A stretch of 64,000 nt of DNA from Anticarsia gemmatalis (GCF_050436995.1 NC_134754.1:7743001-7807000); one strand, 5' to 3'. Numbered from the stretch's first letter, positions 39,627 to 51,615 are shown. Notes: a model not told the origin generated them from the sequence alone. Numbers and translations are program-made.

Positions 39627-39632
39627 GTAAGT

Positions 39633-40510
39633 CCTTCCGTAATTATTTTTTAATTATAGAAATTATCAAAACGTCTTTTGTGCTTACTTTAAATTAAGAT
39701 TTTTTTATTAAAAAGCGGTTCGCGTGCATCGTTTAACGAAATTATTTTTTCGTAATTAAAAACTGTCCTTCTTGGGATTCTATTGCGTTACATTTCTAGT
39801 TAAACTGTTGAAAATTTACATCAAAATTTAATTAAGAAAAGAAAATACTATTTTAAAGAAACAGTCGGATTATTTTGTTATTAAAATCATAGCGAAAAAA
39901 ATACACAGATGCTAATTGTCACAAACTTGATTATTTTCATAAACGAATGAGAACAGAATATTAACCTCGTTGCAATTTAACATAATTATAAAACAGCAGC
40001 TCGAACTCAGGGTCTTAAGGGAAAAAATGTGAAAACAATGATTTAACTGTAATTAATGTATTCCTTAGAGTAGTTATTTGTTGATCCATTGTAAAGGCAG
40101 TATGAGTCGAACAATAGAGCTAATCTTGTATTCCAGTCTTCAAAGCGTACGCTTACAATCGAATAAATGTGTAGAATACTGACGTGACTGCTTTATTTTA
40201 ACAAAATTATTCCATTTATTTAACGTGATACCATTTTTTTTCATTATTTATTTAATTGTCTGCTCTTTTATTGCTTTTTCAACACGCTACTCTTGTAAAA
40301 GTCTGGTTTCTTTTAGCTCCTTTTACTGCCTAGATTTTAGACGATGTTATAAACTTAGCCCCATTAAATAGGACTGAATTATTTTAAGTGTTACTGCTCT
40401 CTTCAATTAGGAGTTGGATTTATAATTGGAAATATGTGTAAATAATCCTTTGTTTCGAGTTGAAGAAAATATTATTATGATGATTGATTTTTTATTATAG
40501 GTAACTTGAC
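39633..40510. other. Non-coding stretch, no recognisable gene
   Basis: A+T-rich DNA without a supportable feature. The long poly-T and poly-A runs are typical of the local background. Confidence 0.6.
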
Positions 40511-40554
40511 AGTATTATAATCTACCTGATTCAGGCTATGTTTAGTTGAATGGA

Positions 40555-40650
40555 TATAATCGTATGTACAAATATTGCTTTTATACACAAAACTACTTAA
40601 CAGATTTTGATGTAATTAGGCACATAGGGAGAAAACCCTGCGATACTTTG
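40555..40650 (+). repeat. Degraded Helitron-like repeat fragment
   Basis: Contains CACAAAACTACTTAACAGAT followed by TTTGATGTAATTAGGCACAT and AGGGAGAAAACCCTG. The first part is nearly identical to a block at 20657-20683 and resembles the 'AACTACTGAACGGATTTTGATG' block of common lepidopteran non-autonomous Helitrons. The ends are not definable and the class is recalled, not tested. Confidence 0.4.
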
Positions 40651-41214
40651 ATGATTTTAGCTGTAGCTAGTTCGAATAAAAGTACAATAAACCAGGATAT
40701 ATTGAAGCACATAAAAGAATAAATAGTTTAATATTTACGAGTTCTGATTTGCATTCTGATGGATATCATCGCACGTTGATTGCTTATTTGATTGCTGTTC
40801 AATGTAATTTGTACACCTGTTGGCATTATAGCGTTATAACATATGGTTTTATAGAAACTAGCTTTGAATCCAGTTTTATCATTTATTTTAAAGTAGAGTT
40901 CTTTGTACTTAACTTTTAGGTGTTCTTGTTCCATAATTATGTTATGAAAATAGACTTACGCAATTTTAAAATATTGGCAATTCGATCTGCCAATTTATTT
41001 ACCTTAGCTAAGCTACATTTGGTTTTAATTTGATACCGGTGGTGGCTACTTTAGGTCTATTTATTTCGTAAATATGATAACTTTTACCCATCAGATACAA
41101 CGCATTACCATAACGACAAAATTCAATTCAAAATCGTTACCATAGCATCATAACAGTGTGTCGACGAATCCAGTCAAACACATAATAAAATATAATTACC
41201 GGTTACATAATCGC

Positions 41215-41480
41215 TAATAGAATCGAACGGTAGCAATTAGCGTGACAATTAGTCGGCTTTGCCTCGACTGTGGTACAAACGGTACAATCCATTTATGCGT
41301 GATACACAGAGAGCGTGTAACGGCGTGTACAATGCGTGAACCGCGCGGTTGATTGTCTTCACACAACACGTGGGTGCGGGTCGAATGCAAGCGAGCTTGG
41401 CCATCTACAGAATGAAATACCAGATAGCTCTCTTTTTACAACAACGGGAAGTTTACTCGCGTTTCTCGATCCCCGTCCGC
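41215..41480. promoter_or_regulatory. CpG-rich patch, possible regulatory region
   Basis: CpG density is well above background: TAACGGCGTGTACAATGCGT, GAACCGCGCGGTTGATTG, GTGGGTGCGGGTCGAATGC and CGATCCCCGTCCGC. It includes a CCGCGCGG palindrome and a CACGTG E-box near 41368. An open frame (41349-41570) crosses it but runs into MITE A copy 3, so it is unlikely to be a real gene. A promoter, an enhancer or part of an unrecognised repeat are all possible. Confidence 0.25.
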
Positions 41481-41500
41481 TTTGAGTGTGTCGTTGTCTA

Positions 41501-41667
41501 TAGCCCGATTTTTTACTACCATAGAGTATCAAACCGGTTAGTTATGGATAAAAATTGTATGAAAATCTAATCAGTGCCTCTAGCGGACGTCGTAGAAACT
41601 ATTTTTGCAGTATATTTTAAATATCAGACTCGATAATCGATGGTTCCAATTGTAAAGAATCGCGTTA
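41501..41667 (+). mobile_element. MITE A copy 3
   Basis: This 167-bp element starts TAGCCCGATTTTTTACTACC and ends TGTAAAGAATCGCGTTA, which is the inverted form. The trinucleotide CTA flanks it at 41498-41500 and 41668-41670, so the 3-bp duplication differs in sequence from the CAG of copies 1 and 2. That supports true target duplication and argues against CAG being part of the element. The core ATGAAAATCTAATCAGTGCC, then TCTAGCGGACGTCG, matches copy 1 in orientation. Confidence 0.75.
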
Positions 41668-41670
41668 CTA

Positions 41671-43649
41671 TACGACTGCTAGATATACAGCCGCTGTATT
41701 CTCACTTTGATCTGTCCCGCAACCACACTGTGTGTGTCTTATGCTTTATACAATGTAGGTATAGTGTAGAATGTTGGTGAGCATTAAACACGCTATCGAT
41801 AGTTGTATCACAATTCACACCACTAATTAGTCGCGAATAAGTGTTTATTGGGCTGTCACGCGAATTATAATAAACAGATAAAGCTGTGAATTAATTTATG
41901 ATTTGAAGATTTCTCGGGATGTTAATTGTTTTTTTTATGTGAAAATTTGTGAATTGTTAGTTTTATTATGTGATATGAGCAAAGTTCATCATAGGATTGA
42001 TGTTGGGAATTTAAAATTATTACCTCAGTTTAGTATTACTTCTGTATTGAGACACAATTTTTAACACGTTAATTTACTGATATCACATTGAGTTTATTTT
42101 ACTATCCTTCTAGAAAAACCTTCTATAGATAAAGCTACTAAAACTACATTGCGAATGCTTGAAAATTAATGTTGATATTGGCAAACTAGCCGAGTGTAGT
42201 GACGTAACAGATCCGTGTCGATAACGGAATTGGCGTGTTCCAAAAACACAGGTCAAGTGCAACTGTGTTACGCACTTGTTCTGCGTAAGAGTCGGTCGAT
42301 GATCCGCCATATAGCCTTAATTTAAAGTTTATAAATGGTACTGTGTACACAGAAACAAGAACTTTGATTATATAAGATAGGACTGAGCTATATTTTGATA
42401 CCTCAGTGGAAAAACTTGGCATGGACGAATTATCTGTATTTTAATCAATAATTTTGTGTGTCCAAAAAGAAGTTGTATCAAACAGACCGCAGTGACTGAT
42501 TCTGACTGTTCTATATTTTATTTCGTATACATTCGCCAGGTGTGAAACTTGCAAACAAGACTCTACAAAGCTGTTGATTTTTAAAAATCTTTAGCATCGG
42601 GATTTTAATTATAAAGAATTTTGGGAATAAAGGAGTAACTCTGAATGACTTGTGCATTTCTAGACATCAAGTATTCCACAACTACATCTTTTGTAGATTT
42701 GACCCTGAAAGCAATATAAGCTTGCACCATGATTTAGTCAGCTGTATGATTCTTCTCATCATGACTTAGCAATTCAAAGGTCTCTTTATTTGACGGTATA
42801 TTGTTGTCTACTCATAATTTTTGTATTCAATATTTGTTTATTCATAGTTTCGTAAGGCCAAGTATCAAGTTTAATATAATTGATGTGCATAATTTGAGTT
42901 GCACAAGCAACAGTACATTTAATGAACATAGTTGTTAACTAAGTTTCATAGATGAGAACGTTGATAGACTGTTATTAAACAATGCGATCGATTCTTTGGA
43001 TACTTCGCGTAATTGATAGCTTAGTTATTAAAATTTTCTTTTTAACGTTAATACTTAATAGTATACTGCATTTATTGTAAATGCTTGAAAGGGGCACATC
43101 TCACATAAGAAAGAAATAAGACATGTGCCCTTTTAAAATTGCTTAATATTCGATTAATCTTAACTTATACCCAATAATCTTAACTCTATAACCCGAATCA
43201 GAGACACAGATTACAACAATATCCAGCTGTTGGATCGAAGGACGTGCCAGAAACATTGTACCTATAAAAGCACTTAATAATGTGAGTCAGATGTTGACAT
43301 TTGTAATGGTCGTTACAGAATCAACTATCAGTTCAGAAGAGTATAGAAAGAAGCGAAGGGAAGAGCTAGCAAAAAACTCACAGCTGTTCTTTTTTACTCT
43401 CTCAGGTAAAAAAATAAACAACATCTGGACCAATGAGATTAATAGCATTGCGCAACTTAACCACGCAATTTATAAATGTTTGAATACGATTACATGAATA
43501 AAATATTCATTGACTTTATTTCATTGATGATTAATCATCATTCACACGTTGAAATAATTTCATTCATTCATTATTATTACGAGGATTTTGTATCATCAAA
43601 TGAAAACAAAATATAAACGCGTTAAAATTACAAAACAACTTGATATTCT
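41671..43649. other. Non-coding stretch with one short hairpin
   Basis: No gene is recognisable. An inverted repeat (43088-43099 with 43123-43134, 11 of 12 positions paired, 23-base loop) has GGGCACAT/ATGTGCCC arms. The stem is too short for a confident microRNA precursor. Confidence 0.55.
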
Positions 43650-43890
43650 AAAGCTAAAAGCACATATTTCTAATTGAAGAGTTTGTTTGTTTGAACGCGC
43701 TAATCTCAGGAACTACGGGTCCGATTTGAAAAATTCTTTCAGTGTTTGATAGTCCATTTATCGAGAAAGGCTATTATGTCACGTGACAACCTATAGGAGC
43801 AGAGTAGCAGTATAAAATGTCATAAAAACGGGGAACATTTTTACCCATTCTCTCTTATGTTACGGAAGCGAAGTTGCGCGGGTCAGCTAG
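43650..43890 (+). mobile_element. Lep1-type non-autonomous Helitron, degraded 5' end
   Basis: The body matches the copy at 51616: GAGTTTGTTTGTTTGAACGC, then ATCTCAGGAACTACGGGTCC, CCATTTATCGAGAAAGGC and GCGAAGTTGCGCGGGTCAGC, ending in CTAG at 43887-43890 before a T. The 5' end (GATATTCTAAAGCT) resembles the family start but carries about 20 extra bases before GAAGAG. It has no coding capacity. Lep1 is described in Lepidoptera as a short Helitron mobilised in trans. Confidence 0.8.
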
Positions 43891-44813
43891 TTACTTATAT
43901 TTCTGATTAGTCATTGCGTTGACCACGCTAAATAAGAAAGATTTATGGGAAATTAAAACCTTGATTTTCTAAATAGAAGACCCAGCGTACATAGAATATG
44001 AATAATATGTTTAGATTGGTCAATCATTAAGTTGTTAGGAAAATACCAATTTCTTAGAAAAAACCATATGAAAAGGTTTGATCCATTAGGTAGTTTTGGT
44101 TCTCATAGTTGATAGGGTAACTTTAAAAGGGCATTGGACGTTATTAAGAACAAATCTTCCTAAATTGGTATGAGACATAAAAGTCTAGCCATTATCATTC
44201 CGTATATAATAAAAGAAGTAAATAGATTGTCTAATTGAACTTGTAACGGGCATCGCCCCAAATAAATTTAACCCGTCACCTTAGTAATAAATGACTAACC
44301 GTTAGCCAGCGTTGTCAAAACCGCACATTAACCCATAAAATAATACCTAAAAATATTTCAGTTCAGCTAGTTGCCACAGGACATTGACCTAAGTCATTAA
44401 GATGGAAGTCGCGTCTAAAAGAAATTTGACTGAAGCATTTTTTTTAACTATCGGCAAAGGCGTTGACTTTTTAATAACTTTGTAATAATTAATACCGTTT
44501 ACCGAAGTAAAGACTAAAAATTTAAAAAAATCACAAAAAAAAATCTATTATCTTGCTGATTGTTTCTGGTATGCGTATTTTGTTCTTAGTTGATAAATTA
44601 TAACTTGAGATTCACTTTGCAGTACAATGACTATTTTACGTAACGCATTGATCACCGCCGTTGGAGGAAAAGACCGATGTAGTGCTTACTGGTTATCAAA
44701 TGGTCAACCTAGATATACAATAACTTCACAGGCCCAAAATACCTCCTAGTTCTTGTTTCGTATTACATAAATATTGCACTGGAAAAGTTTTACAACCTCC
44801 GGTAGAGTACCGT
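43891..44813. other. Non-coding stretch, no recognisable gene
   Basis: A+T-rich DNA following the Helitron. Nothing is recognised. Confidence 0.6.
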
Positions 44814-44862
44814 TTTAAACCGACTTCAAAAAAGTAGGAGGTTCTCAATTTGACAGTATATT
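44814..44862 (+). repeat. Short lepidopteran repeat fragment
   Basis: TTAAACCGACTTCAAAAAAG followed by TAGGAGGTTCTCAATTTGAC matches a short block very common in moth and butterfly genomes, as I recall it. Only this block is recognisable, so neither end nor element class can be given. Confidence 0.45.
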
Positions 44863-45434
44863 TTCTTTAATTTACCAACAGTGAGGAACAGTTTATAGAG
44901 AACTGTCATATAACTTATCCAATAGATAGAGACACAAACTGTTAAAATACCGGGAAGGAAATAAAGGGAGCATTAGATTCATACATTTGCTGTTACTTTA
45001 TCTATCGGATAGTGTTAGTGGTGAAACCGGCAAGTTCATTAAGTATACATTGTCCTGGTACTTCGTGCTAGGTTCAGTGAGGTCAATGGCCTGTCAGTGT
45101 GCAACAGTGTGCATTGAATAGCGTAGTGAATACACTCGGAGAGAGGTAATGCATCCGGAGTTACTCAATCGAATATAATGAAGTACTAAATGTGCTTTAG
45201 TAACTCCTAGCTGATATGACTGTAGTGATTAGTTTTATTAAAACCTGCCGACTGTGCAGGACTTCGTTCATAGTTTCGAAGTGTGAGCTTAAACACAGAC
45301 CAAGTACTCTTTCTTACCGAGTCTCGTTGCTCGGGGGTAACAGTTTTTGACATGACACGTTAGATTCAGGTGTGAAACCGACGATGTCATGTACTCTCCG
45401 AGGTACGAATATCTACTTGCCTTTACTTTCCTAT
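44863..45434. other. Non-coding stretch, slightly raised G+C
   Basis: Base composition is less A+T-rich from about 45000 on (for example TCGTTGCTCGGGGGTAAC near 45324). Two similar blocks, GGTGAAACCGGCAAGTTCAT near 45018 and GGTGTGAAACCGACGATGTC near 45370, may be a diverged direct repeat. It may belong with the structured repeat that follows. Confidence 0.4.
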
Positions 45435-45572
45435 AGAAAATCTTAGACACGAACTATAGTTCGTCGCTAAGATTTTCTTAGCGATTTTCTTAGGTTTTCT
45501 TTGGTTTTCTTAGGTTTCGGGTTCGAAATACAGTTCGACAATAGTCTCGAACTTTATTTCGAACCCGAAACC
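45435..45572. repeat. Two palindromes joined by TTTTCTTAGG-like direct repeats
   Basis: The first palindrome (45435-45478) has 22-base arms that differ at two adjacent positions and meet at CTATAG without a spacer. The second has 26-base arms (45513-45538 and 45547-45572) that differ at one position, around an 8-base loop. Between them are four short direct repeats: GATTTTCTTAGC, GATTTTCTTAGG, TTTTCTTTGG and TTTTCTTAGG. The first repeat unit overlaps the right arm of the first palindrome. No coding frame is involved. The layout resembles a foldback transposon end or a structured regulatory site, but I recognise no family. Confidence 0.75.
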
Positions 45573-48500
45573 TCTGCCCGGCCGTCGCATACGCTCCCGA
45601 CGCGCCACAGAGGCAGTCAAATAGTCTAACTACATCCAACTGTAAAATCTCCTAACAGTAAACGAACGGTATTTAAGTGTTACTTACAATTGGAACTTGA
45701 AACTTGTTGCACGAACAATTTGTGAGGTTTCATAATAAATATAACGAGCGGCAATCTGTGCAGTTAGTATGAGACATTGCCTTACAAAATATGAGTGATT
45801 GCAAAATGTAACGTTTTACCTTTGAGGCGCTTATAGCCCGCTGTAATGAGTAGGATAAGTAACATTTGATGAGTAGTCGCGTAGCGGTATTTGCAATAAA
45901 CATCTTATTGTGAAAAGACTATTAAAGCTAAGATCTCAAACTAATTCAAAGACCTATTAGTGAACTCGAAAAGCCTGACATTGCATCAACCACTTCGACA
46001 TAAAAAGAATATTAACTATACTTATTTATTATTCTATGTAGAATAGAGGTTTTATACATATGACTAAAGATGACATAGAAAAAGAAAGAGCACTTAGATT
46101 CTGAGTTTATTTCATATAACATCTTCATTACTTCATTAAGAAGACTTTCAAAACCTTTTTCCTAGTTAATAAAACACTATGCCTAATAGAAATACAATGG
46201 GTCACTATTGGAACGTGTAGGGAAGAGCTTAATAGACTATATGTAATGGTTTCCTCTGTGTCTAGGACAGACAGGCCTTTTGTCGCCCGCACAGGTATGA
46301 CTAATGGCTTCACTCACGTAGAAAATTGGAATATTCCTAAAACTGAACGAGTAGATAGACTACGGACTATGTTCGGTAGCACGATATTCTACGCTTTCCT
46401 GTTAGGGGTTTGAAGTGTAGTGTAAGTGTATTTGAACAATTCAAACAGTAGTGCAAGTAAGAAATTGTTTTTGAAATACCAGTCGATCCATGAAAAATAC
46501 AGGTATCCAGCTGCATCCGCTTAGACTGGAAGCCGACTTCAATGTTGTTGGAAAAGAGGTTAGGCTGATGATTGTTGATGGATTTTACAATCTAGTAATG
46601 ATTACTTATTACTACGGGTATGACTCCTTTTCGGTAATTCTACTGACGTTTTTTACCGTTGATGTGGTTTATTTCAATACCTTTGCTTATAAACATAAGC
46701 ACCCTGTAATTAAACTGTGTTCACAAACTTTCTGACCTTCGAATAAACAGTAAGGTAATAATTAATTGCATTTAAAATGCAACACAATCTTTATCATCAG
46801 TTTCAAAACTTTAGTCAAACACGTAGTTAAAACAAACAACTGTGAAATCGCAAAGCATAATGAATAATTCGCGGTCAAAATCACAAATATGACCTGATGA
46901 AGCACCAACCACAAAACGTGACGTGTAAATTCACATTTGATAACTACCTAGACTGATATTAGCCTTCGACTGACGCAAATATTTACCAATCTTGGCAAAC
47001 ATTTAGGTGTCTCGATGGACATTTTCGACACTAAAAACCTAGTTATTGATTTATTCGAAGTTTTTATTTTGATTTGTTTATTTAAATTACACAGAACTAT
47101 TTACTTTCAAAGCTATATGTTTATAACTTAACGGTAAAGCAAAACATTGTGATGATGTTCTGCACGTCTGAAAGTTGTTCAACATATTTCTTGAGGGACC
47201 TTTTCTTTAGGCCACTCGTATATACCAGGAAAGTTATTTAACTCCGGATTTCTTCAGAGAGTATTATACTAATATAATAAATGATACGGAAAACCTGAAA
47301 ATCATTTATTTCAAGAATTTAACACTAGATTGTATAGGCATAGTATAAAAATACAGAGGCAGTCATTATACAACATTCGTGTGATCTGAGAGCAATGCGT
47401 CATAATAACTATAAAGTGACGTAAAGGCGAGTGAAAGTGAATAACGGGTTGTTGCAACGATACAAGAACACTTTATGACGCCATGGCGCTATGCGATTCA
47501 TCTTGGCCCTGACTTCGAGCTATTATTTATGAGTACATTTTGCAATATTCGGTTTATTTTTGTTAAGATTATCCTGTTCAACTGCGACATTGATCTTTGG
47601 AAGTAAATGTTTATGTTCAGTATTTGATTTTAAGAATGTTGTTTTGTTAGTATCCTTTCGTTGAAACCTTAGTTGAAGATACAGAAATCCTACAAAACGA
47701 TTTACTTAACTGAGACAATATCATAGTATCCAACCAGGTTAATTTCGTATCGTTGTTCTTTAGTAAGAATAACCTAATACTTCATTTTTTATTAACTTAA
47801 TCATATTTGCTTGAATAATCACAAGCACTTTTGGTAGGTATCTTAATTTAGCCGATTCTTAAGGGTAGGTTAGCATCTGTGGTATTCAATATCACAATCT
47901 CCTAAAGGACCAAACGTAAAGACCTGTTTTTTACGCTTCGCAATTGAAAGTCAAAACCTTGCTTTAATATCCACCAAAAAGCAAACATATTAAGGAAAAC
48001 ATTAAAAATACAGCTAGTGTAATACGGGTATATTATGTAAATACACACGTCTAGATTACATCAACGGTAGCGATAACACGAGTGTGGAAAATTATTTAAT
48101 TCAAGGTTGGAATAAAGTTTGAAACAGTTATGACTAAAAATAAATGTAATTGAACATTAGTTTGCATGATACGTCCAATATTCACTGTAGTGTGGCTAAC
48201 TATTCCACGAAACGAACCGATTTTGTTTTATTTTGCCTCATTTCAATCACATATTTTATTTATTATTTATTATATGCTATTTTAAAATTATTATGTTGAT
48301 TATGACTATATTGTAGTATTTTTTGTTTTTTTGACAAAGATATTATAAATTTAGCTTCATTAAATTATTCAATTTCATTAAATAAAAATAATTTTTAGTT
48401 TATACATTGGCATATTAAAGCTCTGTATTTTTCATGTTATGTAGTTTATTACACGAACACACGTTTTCTGCGTGTAAAAGCCAGGTGCAATCTGAACTAG

Positions 48501-50273
48501 CCATACCTGGGCAGCCAATCAAAAAGACTTGAATATCAATCAAACGTTGAATGCCAATCGAAACGGCAGGGAAATGAAAAAAGTATGAATAATATTTTTT
48601 TAGACTGAATCAACAAGCTTAGCCAGTAACGTGTTTTTTCTGTCATACACAATATTGACAATATATACTGGCTTAAAATATCTTTAAATTCATAGGTAGT
48701 TATTAATTTTGATTGATAAACACTCACACATTCGTATTTTTAGAACTTATGTATTTGGAACTTAATAAAGATTGTGAAACCTAGACTTAACAAGCAGATA
48801 TAAAAATAAACCTATGCACTTTTAAAATAAGGCTACTGATTTGCAGTTTAAGGTTAGGATAATACAATAATAGGCATTTAAATAATTATTTTTCGACTAC
48901 TATGTATACTGGCAAACAGAAAATTGTCAACACAAAGTTGTATTTTGGCTAGTCCAATAATAGAATACGCGTAACCCGTGCGTATCTCAAATCGTAACAG
49001 CATAACTAAGTGACATTATTGGTGGTTTATTGAAATTCGAACTACGCAATCTCCATAGAACTACGCTTTGGGGTCAACATGCGTTGTCTCATGAATAACG
49101 GAGCTGCGGGCCCTCGGAACAATTCCGGCTTTCGAGTTGCTTATCTCTTTGATGTTTGAATACAAGTTTAGAACTATTGTTTTGTTTTGTACACAAATAT
49201 GGATGCTGAATGTTTGTTTAATTTGTACTACAACGTCGATTTTTGTAACCGGTAGCAATTAGTAGTCTTATACTTCTTGCTTGCAATGCTGACTCATTCT
49301 AGCCGAGGTGTGATCACGTTAGCGTCATTTTTTAGTTTGGCAATCATATTTTGCATGTCAATTGAGTGCAAAATGTATATTTTAAATTAAATACAAATCA
49401 AAAGATTCAGTATCTACTTCGTTTACCCATTCAATTAACTTTATTGTATTTTGTTGTCAACATTCATATTCACAATGTTAAACCGCCCATGTATTTTGAT
49501 AGATTTTAGATTTTATGCCACAAAAATATGTTTCGATATCAGACAATATGTATGCATCATTCAGTCTTCAAACTCAAACATCTGCAAGAATTTTACGTAT
49601 TTAAACGACATCTGTAGAAAATATTTGATGAAATGTTCGTTCATTCACATCAGATACGAAACATGCAGACGTTCTTTATGTCTTATATATTTCAAGTATT
49701 CGAAGGTATCAAAGAAAGAAGTCAGGTATTTTATTCGAGATTTTAGTACAAAGATATTTCTGATGAAAGTCCTTTTCGATTTTAATAAAGAGCGGAGAAC
49801 TTTTGACGAAATGGTTTTTCGGTAAAAAGTATTGAAGAAAGTGGGCAGGTTTTTGTAAGACGATGTTTTTCCGTTGACCTTTGAACCGTAACTCACATCT
49901 AGAAAGTACTGCAGTGAAGATTCATATCTAATTACACACTCTAGATGGCAAGTTGTATTGCAGTCATGCAATGCACTGAATACACGTATTGTGTGTCATA
50001 TTATAAATCTTGTTCTTATGTGTGCGCTATTCAATGATTCAACTATTATGTATGCTGTTTTTCTCTTAGTATGTTTGTTTTGTTTTTTGCGTTGTTTGTA
50101 TTTGACAGGTACTGATTGATACGATTCTCACCAGTAATCACGTTATCACATTACGTAATAAAAAAATATACTTTACCTTTGTCGTACAGTTTTTTTAATG
50201 TCACATATAGATACAGAATATTTGGATTGGCAGTTACGGAGCAACAATTAATTTATTTCTTATTTGGTTACAG
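45573..50273. other. Non-coding stretch, no recognisable gene
   Basis: About 4.7 kb upstream of the coding exon, probably intron. A G+C-rich patch at 49067-49135 (GGAGCTGCGGGCCCTCGGAA) is unexplained. The two overlapping frames at 49451-49971 on opposite strands have no domain and are not called. Small palindromes such as TTGCATTTAAAATGCAA near 46766 are at chance level. Confidence 0.5.
50254..50273 (+). other. Splice acceptor of the signal-peptide exon
   Basis: A pyrimidine-rich tract, TTATTTCTTATTTGGTTACAG (50253-50273), ends in the invariant AG. It places the exon start at 50274, seven bases before the ATG, and implies at least one upstream untranslated exon. Confidence 0.6.
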
Positions 50274-50280
50274 GTAAAAA

Positions 50281-50334
50281 ATGTGGCGACCAAGTATATT
50301 AATATTGACTGTGCTCCTGTCCCAAGCTTACACA
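50281..50334 (+). CDS. First coding exon of a secreted or membrane protein (signal peptide only)
   Basis: The exon runs from the acceptor at 50273 to a GTAAGT donor at 50335 and encodes 18 residues, MWRPSILILTVLLSQAYT, ending between codons (phase 0). The sequence is a standard signal peptide: a basic start (R3), a hydrophobic core (residues 6-13) and a small-residue cleavage site, S14-Q15-A16, with cleavage expected after A16. The ATG has A at -3. Function cannot be named because the mature protein is encoded downstream. The host gene must have an intron longer than 13 kb or use exons I cannot see in the window. Genes with a lone signal-peptide exon and very long introns are often cell-surface or neuronal proteins, but that is only a tendency. 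Chance occurrence of acceptor, ATG, signal peptide and donor in register is unlikely. Confidence 0.65.
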
Positions 50335-50340
50335 GTAAGT
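50335..50340 (+). other. Splice donor of the signal-peptide exon
   Basis: ACA is followed by GTAAGT, the optimal donor hexamer. It fixes the exon end at 50334 and leaves the reading frame in phase 0. Confidence 0.6.
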
Positions 50341-50397
50341 ACAATTTCAACAGTCTTCTCCTGAAAGCAATATACTACCTTTATATAACTAGTTTTA

Positions 50398-50650
50398 ATG
50401 CCCCACTAGCCTAGTGGCAGTGTAATAGACGGGACGACTCTACTAAGGGCCACCTCCTTTGCCAATTCTATTCCGCTGTACGTGAGCGGCTTGTCTGAAC
50501 AAGGTTGGAGGTTACTAACTGCGTGGTTAGATACGTTCCAGGCTGTGGTAATGCCATATATGTATTTTCTCTCACTACTTCACCGATGGGTCAATGACAC
50601 TTATGACGCATCACTCACGCTCATCACTTAAAAACAGTTGCAAAACGGTT
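50398..50650 (+). repeat. Probable dispersed repeat, SINE-like
   Basis: A block of higher G+C begins TGCCCCACTAGCCTAGTGG, which contains a 7-bp palindrome (50403-50417) and resembles a tRNA-type A box. It continues through AAGGGCCACCTCCTTTGCC, GAACAAGGTTGGAGGTTAC and CACTCACGCTCATCACTTAA. No clear B box is seen. Composition and abrupt edges suggest an old inserted repeat just inside the intron. A conserved intronic element cannot be excluded. Confidence 0.4.
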
Positions 50651-51615
50651 TCATGAGATGTCAATGCAATTTGTTTAGGTATGCAACGTCAATGTTGGTT
50701 TTGGGTTGAACTGTACTAGCATGTTGACTACGAGTGGTGTCGCACAAAAATAGTACCGGAAGAAAAAAGTTTATCGAGTTTTGAGTTTTATTTTACATAT
50801 CAAAAGTGTTCACCGTGGTCTTCAGTAACAAATCGCGTCTAAAAACCACGGTCGAGATTTGGGTATCGCCCACGACAGAAAATAATCGGGGTTAGTTATT
50901 AATATTACCAAAAGGTATTTTAAATAGATATAAGTTTTAGATGTGCGTCGTTGGGCTCTTAAATCTATTTTCAGAAATATATCTCATGATTAATAAAACG
51001 ATAACATTAGTTACTAAGTATGCCAAGGCTTTTACCATAAAACAAGCTTATATTAAAATGTCCCGGGCCTAAAATCACGCGTGTAAGCGTTTGAATAAAT
51101 AATGAAATTGAAAGTATTTACTTATGAATACATTATTCATATATGCTTGAGAACTTTTAGGACCCATTTTATGTTTTAAAATATGTGAATTTATTAGTAC
51201 CTAATAATACTTCGTTCTTTTCTTATATTTTCTTTGGTTAATGTTCTGTCCGAAGTATTTAGAATAATGTTTTAATAATACGAGAATGAAACGAGTAGTT
51301 GTATTTTCATTCTGAATATGGTTCAGCTAGACATTTTTGATTTAATGTTCAACTGGAAAATTGTTTGATGAAGATAAAAATACGACCTTACAAGATTTTT
51401 TGTATCAATTAGTCGTCAAGCAAAGTCCAATAAGCACATATGTACGTTATAAATAATTATTGGTTAATTAACCTCCAATAATTTTACGTCCAGTACTCTC
51501 CACTTAGTCTAGAAATCAAACTAAGGCCAACGTCTATTCAATTTCGCTACCACACCTACATATTTCGGGAAGCTTCAAGGAAGTACGAAACACATCACCT
51601 ATATACAGGTAGTTA
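50651..51615. other. Intronic stretch, nothing recognised
   Basis: A+T-rich DNA within the presumed intron. No exon or repeat is recognised. Confidence 0.55.

Noticed and set aside
43088..43134. Hairpin considered as a microRNA precursor
   Set aside because: Stem of only 12 bp with one mismatch, and no known microRNA seed recognised.
49451..49971. Overlapping 124- and 108-codon frames on opposite strands
   Set aside because: Both cannot easily be coding, neither shows a recognisable family, and both look like chance frames.
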